Source: Hippasteria phrygiana
Taxonomy: Eukaryota > Echinodermata > Asteroidea > Valvatida > Goniasteridae
Direction of reading: 5' to 3'
Assembly: GCA_037893225.1 (NCBI GenBank)
Contig: JAZGUH010000184.1
Location: forward strand, 1,302,001-1,366,000
Length of the DNA: 64,000 bases
The notes below the pieces were generated by a model, which saw only the letters and a list, made by a program, of their open reading frames with translations, did not search any database and was not told the DNA's origin. Shown here piece after piece: positions 59,901 through 64,000 of the stretch (position 1 is the first letter of the stretch; every line of letters starts with the position of its first letter). Made by a program: the position numbers and the translations under genes.

Positions 59901-61229
59901 CTGAGTACCATGTTAAAATGTATTTCACATTGCAGTATTTTGTAAATCAAAAAAATTAGGTGTCCTTACGTTTGGAACTTGGAGAAGATGGAATTTGCAT
60001 TGGGAATGATGTAAATTAGAAGACACCCTTTCCCGACGTAGTGTATGAAGCACTGTATGCTCAGTGCTTTTAAGAGCCCGTGTGTGAAAAAATTCACAGG
60101 CTTACTCGGACGGGACTCGATCCCCGACACAAATTCCATCTTCTCGCTGATTAAGCAGTACACGCTGCTACATTGGATTGGAAACCGGCCAGCCGACCCC
60201 GGCAAGCTAGTGATACGTCTGCACTAGTGAGCAGGAGGTCGTGGGTTCGAGTCCCACCAAGTAAGCCTGCTTGTTTCATTGTAAGGGTGCTGGTATTGAT
60301 GTTCTACATCCAACGGAATCTAACACATCTCTGGATAAAGGCAGGTTTTTTTTTTTTTAAGTGTTCCTACGTAAATTTCTTTTTACCTTGCGCTTACTTT
60401 TCCTACTTTTTTGTCTACAACTTTGAAAAATTAAATCTCACTGAATATTTTTCGTAACATTATTACACACTGTGGAGCAGTAATGGGTTTGTAATGCTGC
60501 GGACATCAGTGAGTATCAACGAAAACTACTCCGGAAAGCCTGCAAAAGTCGTACTTTTATCCTGATTTTGTCCTCCAAAGTCCCATTTTTGTGCTGTGTT
60601 TTTGAAAATGTTGATACTACTATTCTACTTTTTTTACCCGAGTCTGTTTGGAATCCTTATAGCAATAGTTTGTGTAGCTATCGTTTGCACTTTGGCGTTA
60701 TTTCCCAGGTATATGGTACCTCAGATATCAACCACTGGTTTAATAACTGATTTATCAAAGTTTTAATTGCTCAAAATTCATTATCTCTATTCTAGATTCC
60801 CAGCTTGGGGCACGTCCTCCGACTGCCGCCGATCGCAATCTGGTGCAGGCCGAAGTGGTCATTGAGCCCCCGCCTCCCAACATGCGCAAGGCGCGCCGCA
60901 AGCGCCGAGGAGACCGCTCTCGCCAGGCCAGCCAGAACCTTAATCTCCGTCGGCCCAGCGGTCGCGAGACTCCCCTGGACGATAACTTCGTGGAGGACAT
61001 TGACGTCGACGGCAACGAGGGCAATTTCGTTGGCTCGCTGAATCGCGGAGATCGGAGTAACAGGAATTCCATTCCTGGGGAGATCGCAAATCTGGATGGC
61101 GATGGTCCGATGCGGAGATCGAGCGTCCCGAAACTCCCAGCCATTCAGAAACGACGGCAGGTCAGCATTATGGCTCCTCCCGTTGACTACGACATGCCGA
61201 GCACAATGTCCATCGATTCAGTCGTATGA
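34303..61229 (+). CDS. SMO: Smoothened (Hedgehog signal transducer), 11 coding exons
   Basis: Class F seven-membrane receptor that is held inactive by Patched and signals to Gli when sterol-bound. Coding exons: 34303-34770, 36538-36747, 43732-43904, 45355-45574, 50466-50589, 52374-52466, 53085-53193, 55322-55510, 57346-57497, 59642-59803, 60796-61229. All introns are GT-AG and the sum is 2334 nt, giving 777 residues (human about 787). Residues 1-27 look like a signal peptide, which is why the ATG at 34303 is preferred over the in-frame ATG at 34159. The CRD has ten cysteines (41-155). D72, W86 and Y107 align with human sterol-site D95, W109 and Y130. W513 in TM7 aligns with human W535. Human D473 (antagonist contact) is E450 here. 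The tail keeps [10 protein letters not shown] and a basic RKARRKRR patch. No internal stop was seen. Identification is by recognised similarity; no search was run. Confidence 0.96.
34884..34985 (+). pseudogene. decayed tandem copy of the 3' end of SMO exon 1 and its donor
   Basis: GGCTGGCCCGAGTTTGTCAA through AATTGTGATGTAGGTTT and TGTTTGGGG parallels 34717-34817 (GGCTGGCCCGAGTTCGTCAG ... AATTGCGATGTAAGTTT), offset 167 bases. About ten coding bases are lost, so it is out of frame. Confidence 0.87.
35535..36490 (+). repeat. intron 1 segment shared with intron 4
   Basis: TTTGGTTCCTGTTTTCTGAA, TTTTTAAACACAT and GCAGGACTTGCATCAAATCG occur here in the same order as at 48470-50100. Both copies run almost up to the next SMO exon (exon 2 here, exon 5 there). 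Contains a 21-base poly-G run at about 35931. Confidence 0.78.
36538..36747 (+). CDS. SMO: SMO coding exon 2: linker domain and start of TM1
   Basis: Codes residues 157-226. The acceptor is catacag|AAT and the donor CTG|gtgagt, both phase 0. The linker motif [17 protein letters not shown] is close to the family consensus, and the exon ends inside TM1 (CVVCTFFTL). A foldback element begins about 16 bases after the donor. Confidence 0.95.
36764..37325. mobile_element. foldback MITE at the start of SMO intron 2
   Basis: Left arm CAATCGATTTCACTAAACCG and right arm GGTTTCGTGAAATTG are inverted, followed inside by GCGCAAC/TACGCC words in both orientations. Confidence 0.68.
37520..37690 (+). repeat. 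GGATTTTGGCGGATTCAGGA repeat ending GGGGTTAGGGTTA (intron 2)
   Basis: Degenerate units of GGATTT(T)GGCGGATTCAGG, ending TTTCTAGTAAAG...GGGGTTAGGGTTAA. Member of a family also at 47335-47985, 48690-49312, 61830-62080 and 63440-63655. Confidence 0.7.
38365..38940 (+). mobile_element. MITE with GTTGCCCTC ends, copy 1 (SMO intron 2)
   Basis: Runs from GTGTTGCCCTCTGACCGACC to CTCCGAGGGCAACACA. Oppositely oriented to the copy at 39135-40848, from which it is separated by about 200 bases, so the pair can form a very long hairpin. Confidence 0.78.
39135..40848 (-). mobile_element. MITE with GTTGCCCTC ends, copy 2, interrupted
   Basis: Its left part (39150-39372) is the reverse complement of 38695-38930, and its right part (40440-40840) that of 38380-38693. 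A separate 1.05-kb element sits between them at the exact joint ACAATATA / TTTATACATCTC. Confidence 0.8.
39388..40440. mobile_element. TGTGACC-ended element nested in the MITE
   Basis: Terminal inverted repeats TTTGTGACCGGCTCTGCAAA and TTTTGTGGAGCGGGTCACA with an internal TATTATGTCGCA / TGCGACGTAATA pair. It contains a further element at about 39490-40080 (AAGGGACACATTG ... AATGTGTCCCTT). A related element is at 56878-57300. Confidence 0.78.
41218..41399. mobile_element. MITE with AAGCCCGGTTCATACT ends, SMO intron 2
   Basis: AAGCCCGGTTCATACTACAT with CGAATGCGAAGC is mirrored by GCTTCGCATTCG and TGTATGAACCGGGCTTT. Confidence 0.88.
42454..42860. mobile_element. MITE with TTATAACACCTCATCCACAG ends, SMO intron 2
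   Basis: TTATAACACCTCATCCACAG with ATTCTG is mirrored by CAGAAT with CTGTGGGTGAGGTGTTATAA. The interior has a short tandem of CACTATACCATTAGCAACCA. Confidence 0.86.
43455..43625 (-). repeat. second tRNA-like repeat family, copy 1 (SMO intron 2)
   Basis: Core 43516-43594 on the minus strand, with a B-box-like GGTTCAAATCCCGCC. It is preceded (plus strand) by GAAGCACTGTATGCTCAGTG and a hairpin TGTGAA...TTCACA. A related copy lies at 60030-60265 and both are accompanied by the same T-rich AGTCCTACTTTTATCCT block. Confidence 0.7.
43732..43904 (+). CDS. SMO: SMO coding exon 3: TM1 end, TM2
   Basis: Codes residues 227-283 plus two bases of the next codon. The acceptor is ctcacag|ATC and the donor CCAAG|gtaaat, phase 2. 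The motif [15 protein letters not shown] matches TM2 of Smoothened, and CRKDGTMRL is the following extracellular loop. Confidence 0.95.
44092..44190. mobile_element. 99-bp MITE, SMO intron 3
   Basis: TAGGCCTTTTCCTACTAGAG is mirrored by CTCTAGTGTGAAAAGGCCTT; the centre is a GGGGGCGAG-rich hairpin. Confidence 0.8.
44287..44480 (+). mobile_element. fragment of TTAA-flanked MITE, SMO intron 3
   Basis: GTAGTGTACATGATTGGTCA through AAACGGCATTCGTTTTCAAC match the right half of 51694-52179 in reverse orientation. Confidence 0.65.
44872..44901 (+). repeat. (ATT)n microsatellite
   Basis: About ten ATT units in SMO intron 3. Confidence 0.9.
45355..45574 (+). CDS. SMO: SMO coding exon 4: TM3, intracellular loop 2, TM4
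   Basis: Codes residues 284-357. The acceptor is catccag|CGA and the donor AATCAG|gtttgt, phase 0. The first base completes AGC. Motifs [26 protein letters not shown] and [15 protein letters not shown] are diagnostic for Smoothened TM3-TM4. Confidence 0.95.
45749..47333. mobile_element. foldback element in SMO intron 4, with a second one nested
   Basis: Outer ends: GGCCCGAAGTCCATTTAGGG with CATACCGGCTCC on the left, and GGAGCCGGTATACATACCGG with TTTGGACTTGGAGCC on the right. The inner element 45978-47007 has ends GACCCCGTTCCCACT and AGTGGGAACGCGGTC and many GATCCACCAATTGG words at 45990-46240. Confidence 0.72.
45978..47007. mobile_element. GTTCCCACT-ended element with GATCCACC repeats
   Basis: Inverted ends GACCCCGTTCCCACT / AGTGGGAACGCGGTC. 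The first 270 bases hold alternating orientations of CCAATTGGTGGATCAGATCC. It has no ORF of known type. Confidence 0.75.
47335..47985 (+). repeat. AATCCTCCAAAATCCTC repeat array (intron 4)
   Basis: More than 20 degenerate units of CCTCAATCCTCCAAAATCCTC, in both strands' sense, with three TTAGGGTTA-type ends (47652, 47845, 47970). Confidence 0.82.
48135..48400 (-). mobile_element. fragment of the hAT-like repeat
   Basis: GGGACCAGTCGGAAGTCGCA and TTTATGTAAAATAAAATCA are reverse complements of 10690-10910. Confidence 0.68.
48430..50110 (+). repeat. intron 4 segment shared with intron 1
   Basis: Second copy of the 35535-36490 blocks, interrupted by the GTTGG array at 48690-49312 and extra sequence at 49400-49880. 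Confidence 0.75.
48690..49312 (+). repeat. GTTGGAATTTGACGGGTTGG repeat array (intron 4)
   Basis: About ten units of GTTGGANTTTGACGGGTTGG plus GTACTGT, ending TTTCTAGTAAAAATGCTTAG then GGAGTTAGGGTTAA. Confidence 0.78.
50466..50589 (+). CDS. SMO: SMO coding exon 5: extracellular loop 2 and TM5
   Basis: Codes residues 358-398 plus one base. The acceptor is gcttgcag|GTG and the donor AACG|gtgagt, phase 1. [14 protein letters not shown] is almost identical to the vertebrate loop and is followed by the TM5 helix [16 protein letters not shown]. Confidence 0.95.
50807..51212. mobile_element. palindromic element with tRNA-like sequence in each arm (SMO intron 5)
   Basis: Two inverted arms of about 145 bp, from TCGTCAAAC to GTTTGACGA, flank a 110-bp centre containing GGGCGCTAGTCAGAAGTCAT. 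Each arm carries a tRNA-like core: minus 50878-50950 and plus 51076-51149, with A box TAGCTCAGTTGGTAGAGC and B box GGTTTGAATCC. The cores face away from each other. The same arrangement occurs at 62755-63130 and a half copy at 20905-21110. Confidence 0.85.
51694..52179. mobile_element. TTAA-flanked MITE, SMO intron 5
   Basis: TTAAAGGTAGTGTACACGAT on the left is inverted on the right (ATCATGTACACTACCTTTTAA region), with TTAA at both edges, as in piggyBac-type target sites. Inside, a GC-rich hairpin joins TTTAGTCAAGGCGCGCGTGG to CCACGCGTGCCTTGACTAAA. A fragment of the family is at 44287-44480. Confidence 0.78.
52374..52466 (+). CDS. SMO: SMO coding exon 6: intracellular loop 3
   Basis: Codes residues 399-429 plus one base. 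The acceptor is cttcccag|GTT and the donor ATTG|gtaaga, phase 1. It contains [13 protein letters not shown], the conserved Smoothened intracellular loop 3. It is short (93 nt), but both boundaries keep frame with exons 5 and 7. Confidence 0.94.
52498..52985. mobile_element. hAT-like repeat, SMO intron 6
   Basis: Starts TTAGGGCTGTGCATCCAAAC with CCGGTTCCGGATTATGGAAT, and ends near CAGCAATTTCCGAGATTTAA. The same start is seen at 35083 (TTAGGGCTGTGCATCCGAAC). Confidence 0.68.
53085..53193 (+). CDS. SMO: SMO coding exon 7: TM6 and extracellular loop 3
   Basis: Codes residues 430-465 plus two bases. The acceptor is atttcag|GTG and the donor TTAGT|gtaagg, phase 2. TM6 reads [19 protein letters not shown]450 occupies the place of human D473. 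Reading on without splicing gives a stop codon at once (GTG TAA), so the donor is well constrained. A GC-rich foldback element starts 8 bases after the exon. Confidence 0.94.
53201..53538. mobile_element. GC-rich foldback element next to the SMO exon 7 donor
   Basis: The left arm GCACTGCCTAGCCC plus GGGCCAGGCCGTTGAAAAGC is mirrored by GCTTTTCAACGTCCTGGCCC plus GGGTTAGGCAGTGGTC. Arms are about 75 bp. It begins 8 bases after the end of exon 7. Confidence 0.8.
54158..54413 (+). mobile_element. GAGTCGAGTCC-ended MITE, SMO intron 7
   Basis: Ends AGAGTTGGAGTCGAGTCC and GGACTCGACTACATCTCT are inverted. It has an internal short tandem of CAGGGACTTG. Other copies are at 56159-56336 and 61581-61793. 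Confidence 0.8.
54680..54888 (+). mobile_element. GGAAAGAGTTCCATATCC foldback element, SMO intron 7
   Basis: Inverted ends GGGAAAGAGTTCCATATCCG / GGATATGGAACTCTTTCC with an internal ATCACTTA/TAAGTGAT pair. One of three copies in the window. Confidence 0.82.
55322..55510 (+). CDS. SMO: SMO coding exon 8: extracellular loop 3 end and TM7
   Basis: Codes residues 466-528 plus two bases. The acceptor is ctcaatcag|TTG and the donor AGGAA|gtaagt, phase 2. VCEANVTF keeps the loop-3 cysteine; TM7 has [13 protein letters not shown], with W513 equivalent to the human residue mutated in oncogenic SMO (W535). It ends in IWQRTW just after the membrane. Confidence 0.95.
55536..55739 (-). mobile_element. 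GGAAAGAGTTCCATATCC foldback element, SMO intron 8
   Basis: Same family as 54680-54888 but opposite orientation. It starts 25 bases after the exon 8 donor. The two copies flank exon 8 and could pair in the transcript. Confidence 0.82.
56159..56336 (+). mobile_element. GAGTCGAGTCC-ended MITE, SMO intron 8
   Basis: Shares AACTGGATGAAC, TGCCTTTGTCAAAGCTCATT and the terminal GGACTCGACTACATCTCT with the other two copies; it lacks most of the left inner repeat. Confidence 0.78.
56878..57300. mobile_element. TGTGACC-ended foldback element (SMO intron 8)
   Basis: Ends TATATGTGACCTGGCACCAC and TTTGTGGTAACGGGTCACAT are inverted repeats resembling those of 39388-40440. It lies 45 bases before exon 9. 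Confidence 0.7.
57346..57497 (+). CDS. SMO: SMO coding exon 9: proximal cytoplasmic tail
   Basis: Codes residues 529-579 plus one base. The acceptor is gatccag|GGT and the donor ATTG|gtaaaa, phase 1. [15 protein letters not shown] matches the conserved post-TM7 basic segment (human KKSKMIAKAF); the later Ser-rich [12 protein letters not shown] resembles the human LSFSMHTVSHD region. The donor is followed within about 25 bases by a minisatellite that stays open in this reading frame. Confidence 0.93.
57521..58045 (+). repeat. 17-bp minisatellite in SMO intron 9
   Basis: About 30 units of CTCAAAGCCGCCACCCC; the last few change to CTCAAAGCCCCAACCCC. It begins about 25 bases after the exon 9 donor. 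Because 17 is not a multiple of 3 and the unit has no stop triplet on the plus strand, all three plus frames are open and give a 17-residue Pro/Lys/Ala repeat. The minus strand contains TGA in each unit and is closed in every frame. Confidence 0.97.
58088..58530. repeat. cluster of TTTCACGAACTGACAC motifs
   Basis: The word TTTCACGAACTGACAC occurs about seven times in both orientations in SMO intron 9 (near 58098, 58128, 58168, 58230, 58388, 58438, 58515), with CG-rich spacers such as GCGCGCGTGCG. It may be nested inverted-repeat elements or a cluster of binding sites. Confidence 0.75.
58599..59131. mobile_element. hAT-type non-autonomous transposon (SMO intron 9)
   Basis: Ends are GGGGCTGTCCCGAAT and ATTCGAAAATGAACAGCCTT. 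The flanks CCCACCGC and CCCACCAC form an 8-bp target-site duplication with one mismatch, as in hAT. It splits an older repeat that is intact at 56460-56530. It has no coding capacity. Confidence 0.82.
59642..59803 (+). CDS. SMO: SMO coding exon 10: middle cytoplasmic tail
   Basis: Codes residues 580-633 plus one base. The acceptor is acacactag|GTA and the donor CCAG|gtgaga, phase 1. It keeps [13 protein letters not shown], which corresponds to MVARRGAILP in the human tail. Other residues are low-complexity Ser/Pro/Asn and poorly conserved, as is usual for this part of the protein. Confidence 0.9.
60030..60265. repeat. second tRNA-like repeat family, copy 2 (SMO intron 10)
   Basis: Shares GAAGCACTGTATGCTCAGTG and TGTGAAAAAATTCACAGG with 43455-43625, then a plus-oriented B box GGTTCGAGTCCC. 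It is interrupted by another repeat ending GCTACATTGGATT that is also present near 6315. Confidence 0.65.
60796..61229 (+). CDS. SMO: SMO coding exon 11: distal cytoplasmic tail and stop
   Basis: Codes residues 634-777 and the TGA stop. The acceptor is ctattctag|ATT. It contains VEIEPPPP-like acidic/proline sequence (VVIEPPPPN) followed by the basic patch [11 protein letters not shown], equivalent to the human RKKKRRKRKK patch. The rest is Arg/Ser/Asp-rich with no recognised domain. No clear AATAAA was found within the next few hundred bases, so the 3' UTR end is undefined. Confidence 0.9.
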
Positions 61230-61580
61230 TAAGGGATCTGTTCACTATAAAAATAGCAAAGAAGGGAAAAAATACTTTTGAAATTCCCTTCCGGGTACTG
61301 ATATTTGTAATACCCCAAAGTGCCTTTTTAAAGTGCGTTGCTAAACGGAAACAAAAAGCAGGCCATCGTCGTAATCAAAGATTGATATGCCTGTCAACAC
61401 CCCGATTGGGTCACTTTTACTTGGCTGGGCCTGAGGCACTAGGAAAAGTCGTCGTTCAGTCATACCAACCATCGCATGCCCGTCAGTATTCTGTCATCTT
61501 TCTTTAAAAGAACAGTAGTACGATGCTCTCTGCACCTGTAAGGGAGCATTTCATATTGTCCAGATGTGGTATTGATTTCC

Positions 61581-61793
61581 AGAGCTGTAGTCGAGTCCCT
61601 GTAAGTCCTTTCACAAGTCCTTTCGCAAGTCCAGTCGGAAGTCCTTTTTATAAAGCCAGTCACAAGTAACTGGATGAACAATGACAAAGGAATGCCTTTG
61701 TCAAAGCTCATTTGAATAGCTTGTGATTGGGATTAGGACTGGAGGGCTTGTGATGGACTTGCAGGGACTTGTGATGGACTCGAATGCATCTCT
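61581..61793 (+). mobile_element. GAGTCGAGTCC-ended MITE, downstream of SMO
   Basis: Third copy, 350 bases after the SMO stop codon, with the same ends and internal GACAAAGGAATGCCTTTGTC hairpin. Confidence 0.78.
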
Positions 61794-61829
61794 GTTGATT
61801 TCAGTACTGGTGTTTCTCTATGCGGTGCC

Positions 61830-62080
61830 GTATACCTCAATCTTCCAAAATCCTTGCAGTTTTGGAGGTTTTTGGAGGATTGAGGATGAATGGTGTTTCA
61901 AGAAAAAGAATTTTGGAGGATTGAGGCTGAATGGTGCTTCAAGCAGAGGATTTTGGAGGATTGAGGATGAATGGTGTTTAAAGCACAGGAGGATTTTGGA
62001 GGATTGAGGATGAATGCATTTGTTGGGGAAGGGCTTTTGGAGGATTGAGGATGGTTCCTAGCAAAAATGGTCTGGTGGGG
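61830..62080 (+). repeat. TTTTGGAGGATTGAGGATGA repeat array
   Basis: Five or more units of TTTTGGAGGATTGAGGATGA, ending GGTTCCTAGCAAAAATGGTC then GGGGTT, where a hAT element has inserted. Confidence 0.82.
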
Positions 62081-62082
62081 TT

Positions 62083-62523
62083 TAGGGCTGTCCCGAATAT
62101 ACCGTATATTCGATATTCGATCGTCAAGCGAATATTTGAATACCATTTTGCCAGTTCGAATATTCGAAAAGATATATATGCACGTACAGATACGACTCTG
62201 ATGCTATTTTAATAGAAAAGTTACGGCGCTTAGCAGTGTCAAATGCCGCATTTTTGTCAATCGTAACTTTTTGTGGACGGAGGTTTATTGTTCCCGTCCG
62301 TAAAACCCTTGATACAACAGGGGCATGCAAAAAAATGCTGTTTGAGCGGTCCATAATATCAATCGCCATACGTAAAACACCGGCGTGCTTTTACGTGCAA
62401 TGTTATTTTTTACCGGTGCAGCATGCACTGAAAAACTAGATCGGCGAGTATCGAATATTTGAATATTCGGTGAAACAGTTTCGAATATTTGAATACTAAA
62501 TTATTCGAAAATGAACAGCCCTC
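62083..62523. mobile_element. hAT-type non-autonomous transposon, second copy
   Basis: Homologous along most of its length to 58599-59131 (GCACGTACAGATACGAC, GTCAAATGCCGCATTTTTGT, GGCGAGTATCGAATATT). It is inserted in the GGGGTTAGGGTTA end of a minisatellite-type repeat, with GGGGTT visible on both sides. Confidence 0.78.
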
Positions 62524-62754
62524 AGGGGTTAGGGTTAAAGGCCAGTTGGCTTGTCAAAGATTTCCAATTTGAAGCGGTCATACCATGGACAGAGAACCCT
62601 ATTAGTGGAGGTCTTGCTGCAATAACTATTTGCTAACCAAGAATTCCGCAAAGTGTGTGCCTTAGACAGTTCAGTATTCAAAAAAGGTATTTTTTTTAAA
62701 CCACATACAAGTACAAATTGTATAGCATAATATTTTGTATTTTTATTTTAAAGC

Positions 62755-63130
62755 GAACACAAAAGACTGCCTGGGGCGGGATTTGAACCTGCGACCTCCG
62801 GAATACCGTACCGGCGCACTGCCAACTGAGCTGTCTTGCCCTATGTTGGCAGTCTCCCAAATTGTCAGTGTCTTTGTTCGGGGGTGCTAGTCAGAAGTCA
62901 TAAACCCATAATGCCGTATAGCAAGGGATCATGCCAAATTTTACGATACAACCTGGGAAGTGACATTGACAAGCGCCTCCCTCCCCCCGAACAAACAAAA
63001 TTGATAATTTAGGAGCCCGCCAACATAAGGCAAAATAGCTCAGTTGTTAGGGCACCGGTACGGTATTCCAGAGGTCACAGGTTCGAATGCTACCCCCTGC
63101 CAGTTTTCTTTGTATGTAAGCCTTGTCACC
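62755..63130. mobile_element. second palindromic tRNA-like element
   Basis: Minus-oriented core 62770-62842 and plus-oriented core 63029-63103, with the same centre (GGGTGCTAGTCAGAAGTCAT). The arms are more diverged and the centre longer than in the intron 5 copy. It lies 1.5 kb after the SMO stop. Confidence 0.8.
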
Positions 63131-63439
63131 TCACTGATATTCTACATTACGCAACTTCAGTTGGACTGGTTGACAGATTCTGATTTTTACAGGAAGTGTG
63201 CTGGTTATTTGCAGATTTATTTTTATGATCTAGCCCAATGTGTGCCAAACGTGTGCTCATCGTCAATTCAGTATTTATTTATTTATTTTTTTTTTTTTTA
63301 ATAACAATTTCGTAAAACAAAATAAATAAATGCAAATTTTCCGTCCATACTGAACTTTTTCCGTCCGGTATTGTTGTACACTGTAAATAGATTTTTAAAA
63401 TTTTTTAATCATATTTTGCAGTATTTTTGCAGTAAAATT

Positions 63440-63655
63440 TCAGTTGGGTTTTGTTGGATTTGGCAGGGCTCATAGAAAGAAATGCCTGTTGTATTTTGTT
63501 GGATTCAGCAGGATAGCTGCAAAATGCCAAGACTGGTGTGTAGGTAGTACACCGTAGAATCCAACCAAATTTGTTGGCTTTTTATTTCAGTTTTGTTGGA
63601 AATTGTTGGATTTAGCATGGCCATATGAAACACAAATTGGAAGTTAGGGTTAATA
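63440..63655 (+). repeat. TTTTGTTGGATTTGGCAGGG repeat array
   Basis: Units of TTTTGTTGGATT(T/C)GGCAGG, ending GAAGTTAGGGTTAA. Confidence 0.7.
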
Positions 63656-64000
63656 TCCTAAATGTGCCTTCATGAAGCAATTTTAGGTGCTGTAGAAATA
63701 TATTTTGTACATATTTTCTTTTCTATGCAGTATTTTGCTACCACATATTTATTGCAGTTTATTACAAGCCAAATCAGATGGTCAATTTTATCTGTACTTG
63801 CAGAATAAACTATGCAAATTTTGTATGCACTCAAGCAAGTTTAAGTACTTATTTTGTATTCAGTTAAGAAACTTTAATAGACATGTTTACCCAAACATGT
63901 TAGTCACAGTAATTGAATGGCTTTTGGACACTTCGTTTTATGGACAACTACGAAAGCGTACAGTACAATCGCCTTTCGCATTACGCACACATTTTCCCCC

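Larger units (their letters stand above)
61794..64000. other. SMO downstream region, repeats only
   Basis: Holds arrays at 61830-62080 and 63440-63655, the hAT copy, and the palindromic tRNA-like element. No further gene starts before the window ends. The last bases (TTTCGCATTACGCACACATT) resemble 55866-55890. Confidence 0.5.

Overview
This is intron-rich, repeat-rich nuclear DNA from an animal. Exons are GC-rich and split by GT-AG introns, intergenic DNA is AT-rich, and tRNA-derived repeats, hairpin-forming non-autonomous transposons (MITEs) and long poly-G/poly-C runs are dense. The vertebrate-like Smoothened, the Ngaro-type retroelement and the style of the repeats suggest an invertebrate deuterostome, most likely an echinoderm. 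That assignment is an inference; a hemichordate or amphioxus cannot be excluded.

Two host genes can be supported, both on the + strand. A two-exon rhodopsin-class peptide GPCR lies at 7487-9366. A complete Smoothened gene (Hedgehog pathway transducer) spans 34303-61229 in 11 coding exons. All its splice junctions are in phase and give a 777-residue protein with signal peptide, Frizzled-type cysteine-rich domain, seven membrane segments and a basic C-terminal tail. Its intron 9 holds a 17-bp minisatellite of about 30 units directly after the splice donor.

The rest is mostly mobile and repeated DNA. At 1-7.4 kb there are tandem repeats, TTAA-flanked and foldback elements. At 8.4-11.8 kb a segmental duplication copied the GPCR intron and second exon; the copy is a decayed pseudogene and lacks two MITEs that now sit behind the functional copy. 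At 12.8-22.5 kb there is a series of palindromic elements, one large inverted repeat and a SINE. At 23383-27822 lies a tyrosine-recombinase retroelement with identifiable A1-B1A2-B2 split direct repeats but no reverse transcriptase. At 27.8-34 kb there are only dispersed repeats. The Smoothened introns are packed with MITEs, several nested in one another, including two palindromes with a tRNA-like sequence in each arm.

No prokaryotic feature, CRISPR array or functional RNA gene was found. The tRNA-like sequences all appear to be SINE-type repeats. Most other open reading frames lie inside repeats or run antisense to exons and are not reported as genes.
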